A stretch of 64,000 bases of DNA from an uncultured Collinsella sp. (GCA_900541125.1 UQIK01000001.1:1-64000); one strand, 5' to 3'; positions 18,238-27,364 are shown, counted from the first letter of the stretch. Made by a program: numbers and translations. Notes: a model not told the origin generated them from the letters alone.

Positions 18238-18963
18238 TTACACGTGCTTCTTGTTCAGAATCACGCCGTTGGTGGTGTAACCCATGCGGTCGAGTGCTTC
18301 GAGCGCGGCGGCTCCCTCGGCTTCCTTCTTTGAGGAGCCGGAGCCGCGACCCTGGCGAATACCATCGACCAACACCACGGCGGTAAAGGTGGGCGCATGC
18401 GCCGGGCCCTCGGAGCCAACGAGCTTATACGCCGGGGGCTCGTGACCGTCGGCTTGCACGCACTCCTGCAAAAACGACTTGGGATTCGCAGGATGCTCGG
18501 CACGCTCGGAAGCCAAATGCGGCTTAAGCGTACGATGGATAAACTCCGCCGCAACGTCCCAGCCGGCATCCAGGTACAGCGCGCCCACGAGCGACTCATA
18601 GACGTTCTCGAGGGCCGAATGCAGGCCGCGCGCACCGGTACCGGTCTCGGAGGCACCAAAGATGATGATGTCGTCGATGCCCAGCTCGTGAGAAACCTCG
18701 GACAGCGTAGCGCCCGAGACAAGCGACACCTTCAAGCGCGTGAGCTTGCCCTCGTCAAACTCCGGATAGGACTCAAACAGGGAGCGTGCGACCACAGCGC
18801 CCAAAATGGAATCGCCCAAGAACTCAAGGCGCTCATAGCTGGCAGAAACCGGCTGGCCCTCGACTGCCGAAGGATGCGTAAGCGCCGCGCGCAGCAGCAC
18901 CTTATTGTTGAACTCGTGGCCCAGGATTTCCTGGGCGCGCGTAAGTCGGTCGGATAAAGCCAA
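18238..18963 (-). CDS. rnc: Ribonuclease III
   Basis: Double-strand RNA endonuclease that processes rRNA and structured mRNAs. 241 residues: catalytic domain with the signature ERLEFLGDSILG and the second acidic site ENVYESLVGALYLD, then a dsRNA-binding domain (NPKSFLQECVQADG to GSGSSKKEAEGAAALEAL). The start codon is TTG at 18963 with GGAGG eight bases upstream, inside the end of acpP; acpP ends three bases before. RNase III would be the obvious candidate to cut the many long hairpins in this window. Confidence 0.96.
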   Translation of the reverse strand: MALSDRLTRAQEILGHEFNNKVLLRAALTHPSAVEGQPVSASYERLEFLGDSILGAVVARSLFESYPEFDEGKLTRLKVSLVSGATLSEVSHELGIDDIIIFGASETGTGARGLHSALENVYESLVGALYLDAGWDVAAEFIHRTLKPHLASERAEHPANPKSFLQECVQADGHEPPAYKLVGSEGPAHAPTFTAVVLVDGIRQGRGSGSSKKEAEGAAALEALDRMGYTTNGVILNKKHV

Positions 18964-18966
18964 GAC

Positions 18967-19209
18967 TTAGGCCTCCTTGGCAGCTTCGATAGCGTCGACG
19001 GCGTCGGCGACAGAGTTGAGCGAGAGCAGGGTCTCGTCATCGATCTCGAGGTTGAACTCGTCCTCGATAGCCGTAACCAGCTGCAGGCGCTCGAGCGAGT
19101 TGGCATCGAGGTCGTCAAAGGTGGTCTCATCGCTAATTTCGGCAACATCGACGCCCAGAACGTCAGCAGCGACCTCGGCGATCTTGTCGAAGATTTCGGA
19201 GCGGTCCAT
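18967..19209 (-). CDS. acpP: Acyl carrier protein
   Basis: Carries the growing acyl chain in fatty-acid synthesis on a phosphopantetheine arm. 80 acidic residues with four predicted helices. The attachment serine lies in DDLDANSLERLQLV; the usual DSL is NSL here, while the serine is kept. The ATG at 19209 is preceded by GAGAGGAAG. It stands between plsX, whose product uses acyl-ACP, and rnc. A hairpin with a T run lies between plsX and acpP, so acpP may be partly uncoupled from plsX. Confidence 0.95.
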   Translation of the reverse strand: MDRSEIFDKIAEVAADVLGVDVAEISDETTFDDLDANSLERLQLVTAIEDEFNLEIDDETLLSLNSVADAVDAIEAAKEA

Positions 19210-19238
19210 AGCGCTTCCTCTCATAGTGCATGAATACC

Positions 19239-19266
19239 AAAAAATGGTACCGCCCGGGCGGTACCA
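19239..19266 (-). terminator. Palindromic terminator between plsX and acpP
   Basis: A perfect 22-bp palindrome, TGGTACCGCCC followed by its complement (19245-19266), ends on the minus strand in TTTTTT (19244-19239). As RNA it would form an intrinsic terminator downstream of plsX. As DNA it could equally be an operator upstream of acpP. Confidence 0.75.
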
Positions 19267-19322
19267 AGACACGGTTCTGATTCTACCCCACGACGCACGC
19301 CCCGAGACGCATAACGCCGCTG

Positions 19323-20342
19323 TTATAAAACGATGCCGTCCATGGAGTTGGCGACATTCTCGACCAGCCCGGCGCGCACGGCTTCGGCCGCCGCAAGCGT
19401 ACCGTTTTTAACAGCCTCGACCGAGGTGGCACCATGGCCGATCAGGACCACGCCGCGCAGGCCCAAAAGAATCGCGCCGCCCTTGGCGTCGCCCGAAAGC
19501 TTGGCTTTAATCTCGCGCATCTGCTTTTTGATGAGCAGCGCGGCGATCTTGGTGCCGAGCGAGGCCATAAAGGCACCCTTGAGTTCCTGCAGCAAAAACT
19601 TGGCAGCGCCCTCGGTGGCCTTGAGCGCGATGTTGCCCGACATGCCGTCGGCGACCACGACGTCAAAATTGCCCGACGTAAGATCGGTGCCCTCGCAGTT
19701 ACCAACAAAGCCGGGAACGGCGGCTTTCATGGCCGGGAAGCAGGCCTTGGTAAAGTTGGAGCCCTTCTCGTCCTCGGTGCCGTTGGCAAGCAGGCCCACG
19801 CGGGGATGCTCGATGCCCAGGACGACGCGGGCATAGGCGCTACCCATCTGAGCAAAACGCACCATGTCATCGACCTCGACATCGGGGTTGGCGCCCATAT
19901 CGCACAGCACCGTCAGACCGCCGGCGCGATTGGGCAGCGCATTGGTCAGACAGGGGCGCACCGGCTGCTTCTTGCCTTCGGCCTGATACCTAAACGGCGT
20001 CACGTAGGCGGTGGCAGCGGCGGTCATGGCGCCGGTGGAGCCGGCAGAGAAAAACGCGTCCGCATTACCCTTCTTAATGGCGCGGCAAGAAAGCACGATC
20101 GACGACTTACGCTTGGTCATCACGGCGCGAATGGGATCGTCATCCATGGCGATAACGTCAGGCGCCTCAAGGGCCTCAACACGTGCATGGGAAGCGGCAA
20201 AGGGATTGACGATTTCGGCGGGACCAGCTGCCAAGACATCGATATCGGGATCGGCGGCAAGCGCAGCCTCGATACCATCGAGAACAACCTGAGGTTTCTC
20301 GTCTCCGCCCACAACGTCTACACAAACGCGAACGTTACTCAT
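19323..20342 (-). CDS. plsX: Phosphate acyltransferase PlsX
   Basis: Transfers acyl groups from acyl-ACP to phosphate, giving acyl-phosphate for PlsY, the first step of phospholipid synthesis. About 339 residues with the N-terminal VCVDVVGGDEKP, FFSAGSTGAM, LCDMGANPDVEVDDMV, GLLANGTEDEKGS, and VVVADGMSGNIALKATEGAAKF segments of the family. The usual AMGGD is VVGGD. The start is ATG at 20342 with AAGGAG seven bases upstream. It sits downstream of rpmF with a hairpin between. Confidence 0.95.
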   Translation of the reverse strand: MSNVRVCVDVVGGDEKPQVVLDGIEAALAADPDIDVLAAGPAEIVNPFAASHARVEALEAPDVIAMDDDPIRAVMTKRKSSIVLSCRAIKKGNADAFFSAGSTGAMTAAATAYVTPFRYQAEGKKQPVRPCLTNALPNRAGGLTVLCDMGANPDVEVDDMVRFAQMGSAYARVVLGIEHPRVGLLANGTEDEKGSNFTKACFPAMKAAVPGFVGNCEGTDLTSGNFDVVVADGMSGNIALKATEGAAKFLLQELKGAFMASLGTKIAALLIKKQMREIKAKLSGDAKGGAILLGLRGVVLIGHGATSVEAVKNGTLAAAEAVRAGLVENVANSMDGIVL

Positions 20343-20358
20343 ATACATACTCCTTATA

Positions 20359-20389
20359 CAAAAATGGCCGACTCATTGAGCCGGCCATT
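20359..20389 (-). terminator. Hairpin with T run between rpmF and plsX
   Basis: AATGGCCG (20363-20370) pairs with CGGCCATT (20382-20389). On the minus strand it is followed by TTTTTGT. It is either an intrinsic terminator or a partial attenuator within the rpmF-plsX run. Confidence 0.65.
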
Positions 20390-20429
20390 GTGGTTCCATT
20401 TGGAACGGCATCGCATCCAGAGTATACCG

Positions 20430-20609
20430 TTACTCGGTAACGATAACCTCGCGGTCCTTGTAGAAACCGCAGCTGGGGCACACGTGGTGCGGAAGCTTAA
20501 CAGCGCCGCAACGGGGGCACGTGGACTGAGCCGCAGCCGAGATCTTCATGTTGGCGGAACGACGGGTGTGAGTGCGGATACGACCCTGCTTTTGTTTAGG
20601 TACGGGCAT
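20430..20609 (-). CDS. rpmF: 50S ribosomal protein L32
   Basis: A 59-residue basic ribosomal protein. The translation begins MPVPKQKQGRIRTHTRRSAN and contains the zinc-ribbon cysteines CPRCG and CPSCG, so this is the four-cysteine (zinc-binding, C+) form of L32. The end is KDREVIVTE. The start is ATG at 20609 with AAGGAAG upstream. Its position between DUF177 and plsX is the standard bacterial order. Confidence 0.96.
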   Translation of the reverse strand: MPVPKQKQGRIRTHTRRSANMKISAAAQSTCPRCGAVKLPHHVCPSCGFYKDREVIVTE

Positions 20610-20673
20610 AGTGACCTTCCTTATGAACTATCCAGTGTGGCGATTACGCGCAAGTAGCGATACTACCACAGTT

Positions 20674-21228
20674 TTACTCATCGAGCTTGAGATTCTTCAA
20701 TGCTGCAAATGGATTTTCCGTGGCAGCGGCCCATTCTGCCTCTGCCTGGGCGGCGCAATCGCATTGCTCGACGTTGAGATTGCAACCGCAGGTGGGGCAC
20801 AGACCACGGCAATCGGGCTTGCAGAGCACCACAAACGGCGTGTCCATAACGACCGCGTCATTGATGGGCTCACCCAGATCGACGATGCGGTCCTCACCCA
20901 GGAGCTCGTAGCCGTCCTCGTAGGCCTCGGGATCCTCGGGCTCCTCAAAGAGGTAGAACTCCTCGATCTCTCCGGCGATATCAAACGAGGCGGGCTCCAG
21001 GCAACGGTCGCACTCACCGGTGGCGTGCGCGCGGACCATGCCCGTGAGCAAGACACCGGTACCGGCATTGGTAAAGACAACGTCGTAGTCGATGCCGTCC
21101 TGAAGCTGGTACTCCTTCTCGCCCACCGTGTAGGTGGCGACATCGACCTTACCGGTCAGCGGATACGAATCTCCAGGAAACTCGAGCTGCTCGGAAAGAT
21201 CGACGGTAACGCTCGGGAACTCAGCCAT
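20674..21228 (-). CDS. DUF177 (YceD-like) protein
   Basis: About 184 residues of the DUF177/YceD family, conserved immediately upstream of rpmF and linked in bacteria and plastids to 23S rRNA accumulation. Visible marks: GECDRCLEPASFDI in the middle and the C-terminal cysteine cluster CKPDCRGLCPTCGCNLN followed by CDC, likely zinc-binding. The ATG at 21228 overlaps the preceding stop codon by one base (TAATG). The acidic composition is normal for the family. Confidence 0.9.
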   Translation of the reverse strand: MAEFPSVTVDLSEQLEFPGDSYPLTGKVDVATYTVGEKEYQLQDGIDYDVVFTNAGTGVLLTGMVRAHATGECDRCLEPASFDIAGEIEEFYLFEEPEDPEAYEDGYELLGEDRIVDLGEPINDAVVMDTPFVVLCKPDCRGLCPTCGCNLNVEQCDCAAQAEAEWAAATENPFAALKNLKLDE

Positions 21229-21725
21229 TACCACTGACCATTCTGCTGGGCGGCACCCTCGTTGAGCTGCTGACGGCAACGGGTAACGGTGCCGGTCAGG
21301 CTCTTGAGGTTCTCCTCCAAGTGCGTAAAGACCTGCTCTGCGTAGTCCTCGGCAGCATAACGCGTCTCGCGCTCGTACTGCTGGGCACGATCGCGGATGT
21401 CGTCGGCCTGCTGCTGCGCAAGGCGGACGATCTCCTGCTCACCGGCAATGGTGAGGGCCTGCTGCTGAGCGTCGGCGATGATGGAATCGGCCTGAGCGGC
21501 GGCGGAAGCCATAAGCTCCTCGCGCTCCTTAAGGATACGGCGGGACTTCTGCCACTCCTCGGGATAGCTCATGCGGATCTCGTCGAGGATGTTGAAGAAC
21601 ACGTCGGCGTCGATGACCTTGAACTGAGCGTTCTTGCCGAAAGGCGGCTTGGCTTCCTCGATCAGCCCTTCGAGCTCATCGACCAAGCTGACGATCCTAT
21701 CGCCAGGAAAATTCTCGCCCGGCAT
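21228..21725 (-). CDS. SepIVA-like coiled-coil cell-division protein
   Basis: About 165 residues, mostly helix: an N-terminal lipid/dimer segment (IVSLVDELEGLIEEAK, FKVIDADVFFNILDEIR) followed by a long alanine/glutamine-rich coiled coil (ERETRYAAEDYAEQVF). It matches the DivIVA-domain SepIVA family, which in mycobacteria acts in septation and sits next to DUF177, rnc, smc and ftsY as here. Synteny supports the assignment; sequence alone gives only the family. The start is ATG at 21725 with AAAGGAG upstream. Confidence 0.75.
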   Translation of the reverse strand: MPGENFPGDRIVSLVDELEGLIEEAKPPFGKNAQFKVIDADVFFNILDEIRMSYPEEWQKSRRILKEREELMASAAAQADSIIADAQQQALTIAGEQEIVRLAQQQADDIRDRAQQYERETRYAAEDYAEQVFTHLEENLKSLTGTVTRCRQQLNEGAAQQNGQW

Positions 21726-21793
21726 CCGGTCTCCTTTCATAGGTAACATATCATCGTGCTAGTTTACCACATGCCACCAGGCAATAAGAAACG

Positions 21794-22291
21794 TCACGAA
21801 AAGCGATGTTTGAGCGCTTCGACCACGTTGGACGGGACAAACGTCGATACGTCACTGCCGAGCGAGGCGATCTGGCGAACGACCGAGCTCGAGATATAGC
21901 CGTACTGCGGCGCACTCATGACAAAGATGGACTCCAGCTCGCTATCCAGGCGATAGTTAAGGTCGGCCTGCTGCAGCTCATACTCAAAGTCGGTCATGGC
22001 GCGCAGACCCTTGACCACGGCCCCCGCCCCCTGCTCACGAGCGAAGTCGACCAAGAGGCCGGTAAAGGGCAGGACCTCGACGCCGTCGATATCACCGAGC
22101 GCCTCGCGGGCCAGAGCCACGCGCTCATCGAGCATAAACGTGGTGCCCACACCGTTTTTACCCTGCGACTCGGCAACAGCGACGATCACGCTGGGAAAGA
22201 TGCGGCGGGCGCGGCGGATCACATCGATATGGCCAAACGTGATGGGATCGAAGGTGCCCGGGACGATCACGCGGTTGATGGTGTCATTCAT
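21794..22291 (-). CDS. coaD: Phosphopantetheine adenylyltransferase
   Basis: Adenylates 4'-phosphopantetheine in coenzyme A synthesis. 165 residues with the nucleotidyltransferase motif PGTFDPITFGHIDVI, the KGLRAMTDFEYELQ segment and ISSSVVRQIASLG (the ISST-like motif). The ATG at 22291 lies inside the end of rsmD (8-base overlap), the usual rsmD-coaD arrangement. Confidence 0.96.
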   Translation of the reverse strand: MNDTINRVIVPGTFDPITFGHIDVIRRARRIFPSVIVAVAESQGKNGVGTTFMLDERVALAREALGDIDGVEVLPFTGLLVDFAREQGAGAVVKGLRAMTDFEYELQQADLNYRLDSELESIFVMSAPQYGYISSSVVRQIASLGSDVSTFVPSNVVEALKHRFS

Positions 22292-22940
22292 GGGCGTCCT
22301 CCTGAAACGTCGTGGCATCGTTGTTATCGGAATCGGTGACGGCACTATCGTCCTCACCGTCGTCATCGCCGACCCAACGAAGCAGGTCGACCGAGGTAAT
22401 GCCGTAGCGCTTCTCACGTACAGTCTCAAAGCCTGCCGGATGCGCGCCCGCATCGGCGGAGGCATGCTCAAACAGGGCATAAGCGCCAGGCGCAAGCAAA
22501 CCCTGCTGAGCCAGGTTCTGCAGCATTTCCTCGACCGGCTCGGCACCAAAAGCATAGGGCGGGTCGAGCAGGACCAAATCAAAGGGGCCGCCCGGTACAC
22601 GACCGCGCGAGGCACTTGCCAGCATGTCGCCCGTGACCACGCGCCAACGCGCACGGTCACGGCAGAGCAACTCGATATTCTTGGTAATGAGCCGCGCGGC
22701 GTTGCGATCGATCTCAAACGTCGTAAGCGAGCGGGCCCCACGAGAGAGCATCTCTAACCCTAAGGCACCGGAGCCGCCAAAGGCGTCCAGCACACGAACC
22801 TCGTCCAAATCGAAATCGAATGCCGACATGACCATAGATGCGCACGCCTCGCGCACGCGATCAGTCGTGGGGCGGGTGACATCGCGACCACGGGGCTCCT
22901 CGATCTTACGACCGCGCCATTCGCCGCCGATGATTCTCAT
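22284..22940 (-). CDS. rsmD: 16S rRNA (guanine-966 N2)-methyltransferase RsmD
   Basis: S-adenosylmethionine methyltransferase acting on 16S rRNA G966. 218 residues: MRIIGGEWRGRKI at the N terminus, RPTTDRVREACASM, the binding loop LDAFGGSGALGLEMLSRGA, and the N-methylation motif LLDPPYAFG. An acidic tail (VGDDDGEDDSAVTDSDNN) extends beyond the usual end. The start overlaps the recG stop codon by four bases. Confidence 0.95.
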   Translation of the reverse strand: MRIIGGEWRGRKIEEPRGRDVTRPTTDRVREACASMVMSAFDFDLDEVRVLDAFGGSGALGLEMLSRGARSLTTFEIDRNAARLITKNIELLCRDRARWRVVTGDMLASASRGRVPGGPFDLVLLDPPYAFGAEPVEEMLQNLAQQGLLAPGAYALFEHASADAGAHPAGFETVREKRYGITSVDLLRWVGDDDGEDDSAVTDSDNNDATTFQEDAHE

Positions 22941-25114
22941 CCTCCGCTGACCTCCTTAAAGATATGTCGATAACGCATGGCGACCGCCTCGCGCAAGGGA
23001 CGCGTCGCCACAGAGTCAAGGTTGCAAGCATACCGCAAGAGCTCGACCGCGTCCAAATGGGCCCACTCGATCAGCTCCTCGTCGGCGTCCAGGTCGACAA
23101 AGCGCAGGGTCACGCCACCGTGCTGACGGTACCCCAGGATTTCGCCCTCATGACGCAGACGCAGGTCCATCTGGGCAAGCGTAAAACCATCCGAGGTCTT
23201 TTCGAGCGACTGGAGACGGTCTTGTGCCGCCGAGGCGCCGCCATTGCCCTTGGAGTGCGTCATGACCAGGCACGTGCCCGACACGCTGCCGCGGCCCACG
23301 CGACCGCGTAGCTGATGCAGCGCCGCCAAGCCAAAGCGCTCACCGTTCTCGATGACCATGACGGTGGCGTTGGGCACGTCGACGCCCACCTCGACCACCG
23401 TAGTCGAGACGAGCACGTCAATCTCGCCACGCTTGAAGGCGTCGATCACGCGATCCTTCTCCCCCGCTGGCATACGGCCGTGAAGGCGCTCGATGGCAAG
23501 ACCCGGCAACGCCAGACGCAGGCGATCGAGCTCGGTCGCCGTATCGTGCAGCGGCACAGGCACGGTCACGCGGCCCTCGTCGTCGCGGGCGATACCGGGC
23601 ACGTCTTCAAGCTCATCGGCCGAGTCACTCGGCTCCACGAGCGGGCAAATCACGTAGGCCTGCTGACCCTTTTCATGCGCCTCGCGGATGGCGCCATAGG
23701 CGAGGTCGCGGCTCGACTCGGTAAGCACGCGTGTCGTCACGCCAGCGCCAGGGACGGGCCGATGGCGGATGATACTCGTGTCCAGATCGCCGTAGACCGA
23801 AAGCGCCAGCGTACGCGGGATCGGTGTCGCCGTCATAACGAGCAGGTCCGCACCGGGGCCCTTCGCGCGTAGGGCGTTGCGTTGGCCAACGCCAAACCGG
23901 TGCTGCTCGTCGATGACGACAAGCGACAGATGATTGAACGCAACGTTATCCGAAAGCACCGCGTGGGTTCCAAAGAGGACGTCGAGCTCGCCTGATTCCA
24001 GCTGTGCATGGATGCGCTCGCGCTCTGCGGCCGGCGTGGCACCCGTCAGAAGCGCCCAGGACATGCCGGCCTGCGAGAGCAGAGGGCCGGTCTTATCGGC
24101 ATATTGGCGCGCCAGCACGCCCGTGGGCGCCATAACGCAGGCCTGCGTACCGCTATCGGCAGCCACAGCTAGCGCGCAGGCGGCAACGGCGGTCTTACCG
24201 GTACCGACATCGCCCAGCAGCAGGCGGTTCATCACGCGCCCGCCATCGCACATATCGCGCAGGATATCCTGGAACGCGGCCTCCTGCTCGTCGCTCAGCG
24301 AAAACGGCAGGGCCTGCTTGAGCGCGGCCAGGTGCTCGCCCGCGGTGTGGGCGTAGGGAGCGACTTCGACCAGCCCGCCGTCGTTGCGCAGGCGCAGCGC
24401 CAGCTGCAGGTAGAGGCACTCCTCGTAGGCCAGGCGACGGCGCGCGATATCGCACTCAGCCATGCTCGAGGGAAAGTGGATCGAGCGCAAAGCGCGGGCA
24501 TTGCTCATGAGGCGACGCTTAACGCGTAAGCGTGCCGGAATGGGATCAAAGGGATTGCCGACGACCTCGAGTGCGCCGCTTACGATGCGGCGCATCCACG
24601 CCTGGCTCACGCCATCACTCACGTAATGGACCGGCAGGATAGTGCCCGCGGCACGCCCGTCCTCGAGCTTTTCAAAGTGCGGCGAGGCCATCTGCTTAAA
24701 ACCGTAGGCAAACTCGACCTTGCCCATCACGGCCAGGCGGTCGCCCTGCTTAAGCTGCTGGGCAATCCAGGGCTGGCGGAAAAAGGCGACCTGCAGCACG
24801 CCCGTCTCGTCAACAAGCGAGACCTCGGTCACCTGCATGCGCGGACGCGGCTGCTTTTGGACGATACGGTCGACCGTGGCGATGATGGTGCACACGGTAC
24901 CGATGGGCGCCATCTCGATAGACCAAGAACGGGTAAAGTCGAGGTATCGATGAGGGATATGGAGAAGGAGGTCCCCCACCGTCCGAATTCCCAGACGGCG
25001 AAGGGCCTCCTCACGTTTACCCGAAACATATTTGAGTCGCGCGATATCCTCGTCGAGCGCATTGCTCTGGGCAAAGCGCTCCGAGACGCGCGGCACGGAG
25101 CACAGCTCGGACAT
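22937..25114 (-). CDS. recG: ATP-dependent DNA helicase RecG
   Basis: Branch-migrating helicase for stalled replication forks and recombination intermediates. 725 residues: N-terminal wedge domain (SGKREEALRRLGIRTVGDLLLHIPHRYLD), then helicase motifs LLGDVGTGKTAVA (Walker A), VIDEQHRFGVGQR (DEQH box), MTATPIPRTLAL, and VSTTVVEVGVDVPNATVMVIE with HQLRGRVGRG. Length is typical. The start codon is uncertain: ATG at 25114 has only a weak TAGG upstream. Confidence 0.95.
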   Translation of the reverse strand: MSELCSVPRVSERFAQSNALDEDIARLKYVSGKREEALRRLGIRTVGDLLLHIPHRYLDFTRSWSIEMAPIGTVCTIIATVDRIVQKQPRPRMQVTEVSLVDETGVLQVAFFRQPWIAQQLKQGDRLAVMGKVEFAYGFKQMASPHFEKLEDGRAAGTILPVHYVSDGVSQAWMRRIVSGALEVVGNPFDPIPARLRVKRRLMSNARALRSIHFPSSMAECDIARRRLAYEECLYLQLALRLRNDGGLVEVAPYAHTAGEHLAALKQALPFSLSDEQEAAFQDILRDMCDGGRVMNRLLLGDVGTGKTAVAACALAVAADSGTQACVMAPTGVLARQYADKTGPLLSQAGMSWALLTGATPAAERERIHAQLESGELDVLFGTHAVLSDNVAFNHLSLVVIDEQHRFGVGQRNALRAKGPGADLLVMTATPIPRTLALSVYGDLDTSIIRHRPVPGAGVTTRVLTESSRDLAYGAIREAHEKGQQAYVICPLVEPSDSADELEDVPGIARDDEGRVTVPVPLHDTATELDRLRLALPGLAIERLHGRMPAGEKDRVIDAFKRGEIDVLVSTTVVEVGVDVPNATVMVIENGERFGLAALHQLRGRVGRGSVSGTCLVMTHSKGNGGASAAQDRLQSLEKTSDGFTLAQMDLRLRHEGEILGYRQHGGVTLRFVDLDADEELIEWAHLDAVELLRYACNLDSVATRPLREAVAMRYRHIFKEVSGG

Positions 25115-25124
25115 GGGCAGTTGC

Positions 25125-26786
25125 CTACTCGATCGAGAAGATCACGGGATAGAGCGGCTGCTCGCCACGATGGGCGTCAATCTCCAGATCGGGCTGAGCC
25201 TCCTCGATAGCGTCGACGATCTCCTGGAAGGCCTCATCGGACAGCTCCTCGCCGGCCAGAATCGTCAGCGCGTCGCCCTCCTCTTCCTCCTGCATGCGGT
25301 TGATGCAGTCGAGCGTGACCTGCTTCACGTCGGAACCGACCACGTCGATGGAGCCGGCGATGATACCCATGACGTCACCGGAGTGAATCGGAGAACCGTC
25401 AGAGGCACTGGAGTCGCGCACGGCGCGGGTGACCTCGCCATCGCGGACCTCGCTGATGGCGTCGACCATGGCGGCGACGGCATCCTCGAGCTCGGAATCG
25501 GGCAGGACCGCGAACAGCGCGGAGAAGGCCTGCGGGACGGTCTTGGTGGGAACGACGGCGACCTTCTTGTCGGTGCAGGCTGAAGCAGCAGCCTCAGCGG
25601 CCATGCGGATGTTGCCGTTGTTGGGCAGGATGATGACCGAGGTCGCGTTGACCTGGTCCACCGCGCCCAGCAGGTCGGCGGTCGAGGGATTCATAGTCTG
25701 GCCACCGGACACGATCACGTCGACGCCGAGGGACTTGAGGATGTCGGCCTCGCCGGAACCGGCGGCAACGGCGACAAAGCCCAACGCCTTGGCGGGCTCG
25801 GCGGCCTTTTCCTGATCCTCGTGGATCTTGGCGGTACGGTCGTGGGCCTCCATCTCCATGTTGTGGATAAAGACCTCATAGATCTGACCGAGCTGCAGCA
25901 TGTGCTCGAGCACCAGGTTGGGGGTGTTGGAGTGCACATGGATCTTGTAGTCGGGATAGGCGCCCACGAGAAGCTCGCAGTCGCCCATGGAACCCAGGAA
26001 CTTAAGGCACTCGTCCTCGTCAAACGGGGCGTCGGCCTTAAACAGGAACTCGTTGCAGTAGCGGAACTCCGAGCCCTCCCAATCGTCGTTGGCCTCGATC
26101 TCAACGCGACCAAGGGCCGCGTCGCGGGCAGAGACAGCGGAATCAAACGTGGCGGAGAAATCCTCGACAACGGTGCTGCGGCCAAGTGCTGCAGCCACAA
26201 AGTTCTCAAGGAAGATGGCGAAGCCAAAGGCGCCGGAGTCGACCACGCCGTTCTCCTTCAGAACGGGCAGCAGGTCGGGCGTGCGGGCGACGGACTGATA
26301 CGCCTCGACGACGATAGCATCGAGCGCATCCTCGGCCGAGAACTTCTTCTTCTCGCACTCATCGGCCTTGGTCGAGACATCGCGCAGGACCGTGAGGATC
26401 GTGCCCTCGATGGGCTTGCGGACAGCCTGGAAGGCAACCTTGACGGCACGACGGAAGGCGAAGGCAATGTTGGCGGACGTAATAGGCTCGTCGGCAGAGA
26501 CAAGACCCTCGGCCACGCCGCGCAGAATCTGCGAGGTGATGACTCCGGAGTTACCGCGGGCACCCATCAGGGAGCCGTGGGTGATGGCGCCGGCGATGGC
26601 CTCCATATCGGCATCGGCGGGAAGGGCGGAAAGCTCCTTGGTCACCGAGGCGAGCGTGAGCGACATGTTGGTGCCGGTGTCGCCGTCGGGTACGGGGAAG
26701 ACGTTGAGCTTGTTGATCTCCTCGGCCTTGTCGGAAACGGCAGCCGCAGCGATCGGAAAACAGGTGCGAATGGTCTTTGCAATCAT
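25125..26786 (-). CDS. DAK2-domain fatty-acid kinase FakA-like protein
   Basis: 553 residues. The N-terminal ATP-binding DAK2 domain carries NKLNVFPVPDGDTGTNMSLT (metal/nucleotide loop) and SLMGARGNSGVITSQI. The C-terminal half matches the FakA acyl-binding region. By family this kinase phosphorylates fatty acids held by a FakB protein, feeding acyl-phosphate to lipid synthesis, which fits the PlsX/ACP genes downstream. No FakB (DegV) gene lies in the window. It follows asp23, the standard Gram-positive pairing. The start is ATG at 26786 with GGAG upstream. Confidence 0.9.
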   Translation of the reverse strand: MIAKTIRTCFPIAAAAVSDKAEEINKLNVFPVPDGDTGTNMSLTLASVTKELSALPADADMEAIAGAITHGSLMGARGNSGVITSQILRGVAEGLVSADEPITSANIAFAFRRAVKVAFQAVRKPIEGTILTVLRDVSTKADECEKKKFSAEDALDAIVVEAYQSVARTPDLLPVLKENGVVDSGAFGFAIFLENFVAAALGRSTVVEDFSATFDSAVSARDAALGRVEIEANDDWEGSEFRYCNEFLFKADAPFDEDECLKFLGSMGDCELLVGAYPDYKIHVHSNTPNLVLEHMLQLGQIYEVFIHNMEMEAHDRTAKIHEDQEKAAEPAKALGFVAVAAGSGEADILKSLGVDVIVSGGQTMNPSTADLLGAVDQVNATSVIILPNNGNIRMAAEAAASACTDKKVAVVPTKTVPQAFSALFAVLPDSELEDAVAAMVDAISEVRDGEVTRAVRDSSASDGSPIHSGDVMGIIAGSIDVVGSDVKQVTLDCINRMQEEEEGDALTILAGEELSDEAFQEIVDAIEEAQPDLEIDAHRGEQPLYPVIFSIE

Positions 26787-26813
26787 GGGTATTTGAATCT
26801 CCGTTTTCGGATG

Positions 26814-27170
26814 CTAGTTCAGACGGCTCTTGAGCGCGTCGATATGGATGCCGATCTTAAGGCTGGCGGGATCGATCTGGGCGATCTCCTGCAGGGTAAA
26901 GGCAACGGAGCTCGAAAGATTGTGGCAGACGGACTTCATGTTGACGCCGTTCTCGAGCACGACGTGAAGATCGACCGTAAGGCCGTTCTCGTCGGCGGAG
27001 ACAAGCACGCCCTTGCGGAGGCGCTGACCGGCAAGCAGGCGCACGCTCTCGGCGCCCTGGAGCTGTTCGGCCATACCGACGACGCCATAGCACGTCATCG
27101 CGGCATAACCGGCAATATCGGCAATAACGTCGTTCGAGACGCTCAGGCTGCCGTTAATGGTCTCAGACAC
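26814..27170 (-). CDS. Asp23/Gls24 family protein
   Basis: About 118 residues of the Asp23/Gls24 family, small envelope-stress-associated proteins. Family features seen: NDVIADIAGYAAMTCYGVVGM at the N terminus and GLTVDLHVVLENGVNM in the middle. The start is GTG at 27170, with AAGGAG six bases upstream; the open frame upstream to 27203 is probably not translated. It pairs with the FakA-like gene 27 bases downstream, as in most Firmicutes and Actinobacteria. Confidence 0.9.
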   Translation of the reverse strand: MSETINGSLSVSNDVIADIAGYAAMTCYGVVGMAEQLQGAESVRLLAGQRLRKGVLVSADENGLTVDLHVVLENGVNMKSVCHNLSSSVAFTLQEIAQIDPASLKIGIHIDALKSRLN

Positions 27171-27328
27171 AAGAATCTCCTTATCTGGTGCTCGCGGCAC
27201 CATCTCGTGGGAGCAATCATTGGAATATTCTACAACGACCGCGCCATGTTGAGGTGGCGGGCCTCGGGATTACATCCTCGACACGAAATGTTGATACGGT
27301 AACGTTCGCGAACAGCGATCGCGGCATG

Positions 27329-27358
27329 AAAAAACCCGCCGCATAAGCGACGGGTTTT
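27329..27358 (-). terminator. Intrinsic terminator of tRNA-Asn
   Basis: AAAACCCG and CGC (27331-27342) pair with GCG and CGGGTTTT (27347-27358) with one mismatch and a four-base loop. The minus-strand product ends in TTTTTTC. It lies just after the tRNA 3' end. Confidence 0.85.
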
Positions 27359-27364
27359 ACAACC

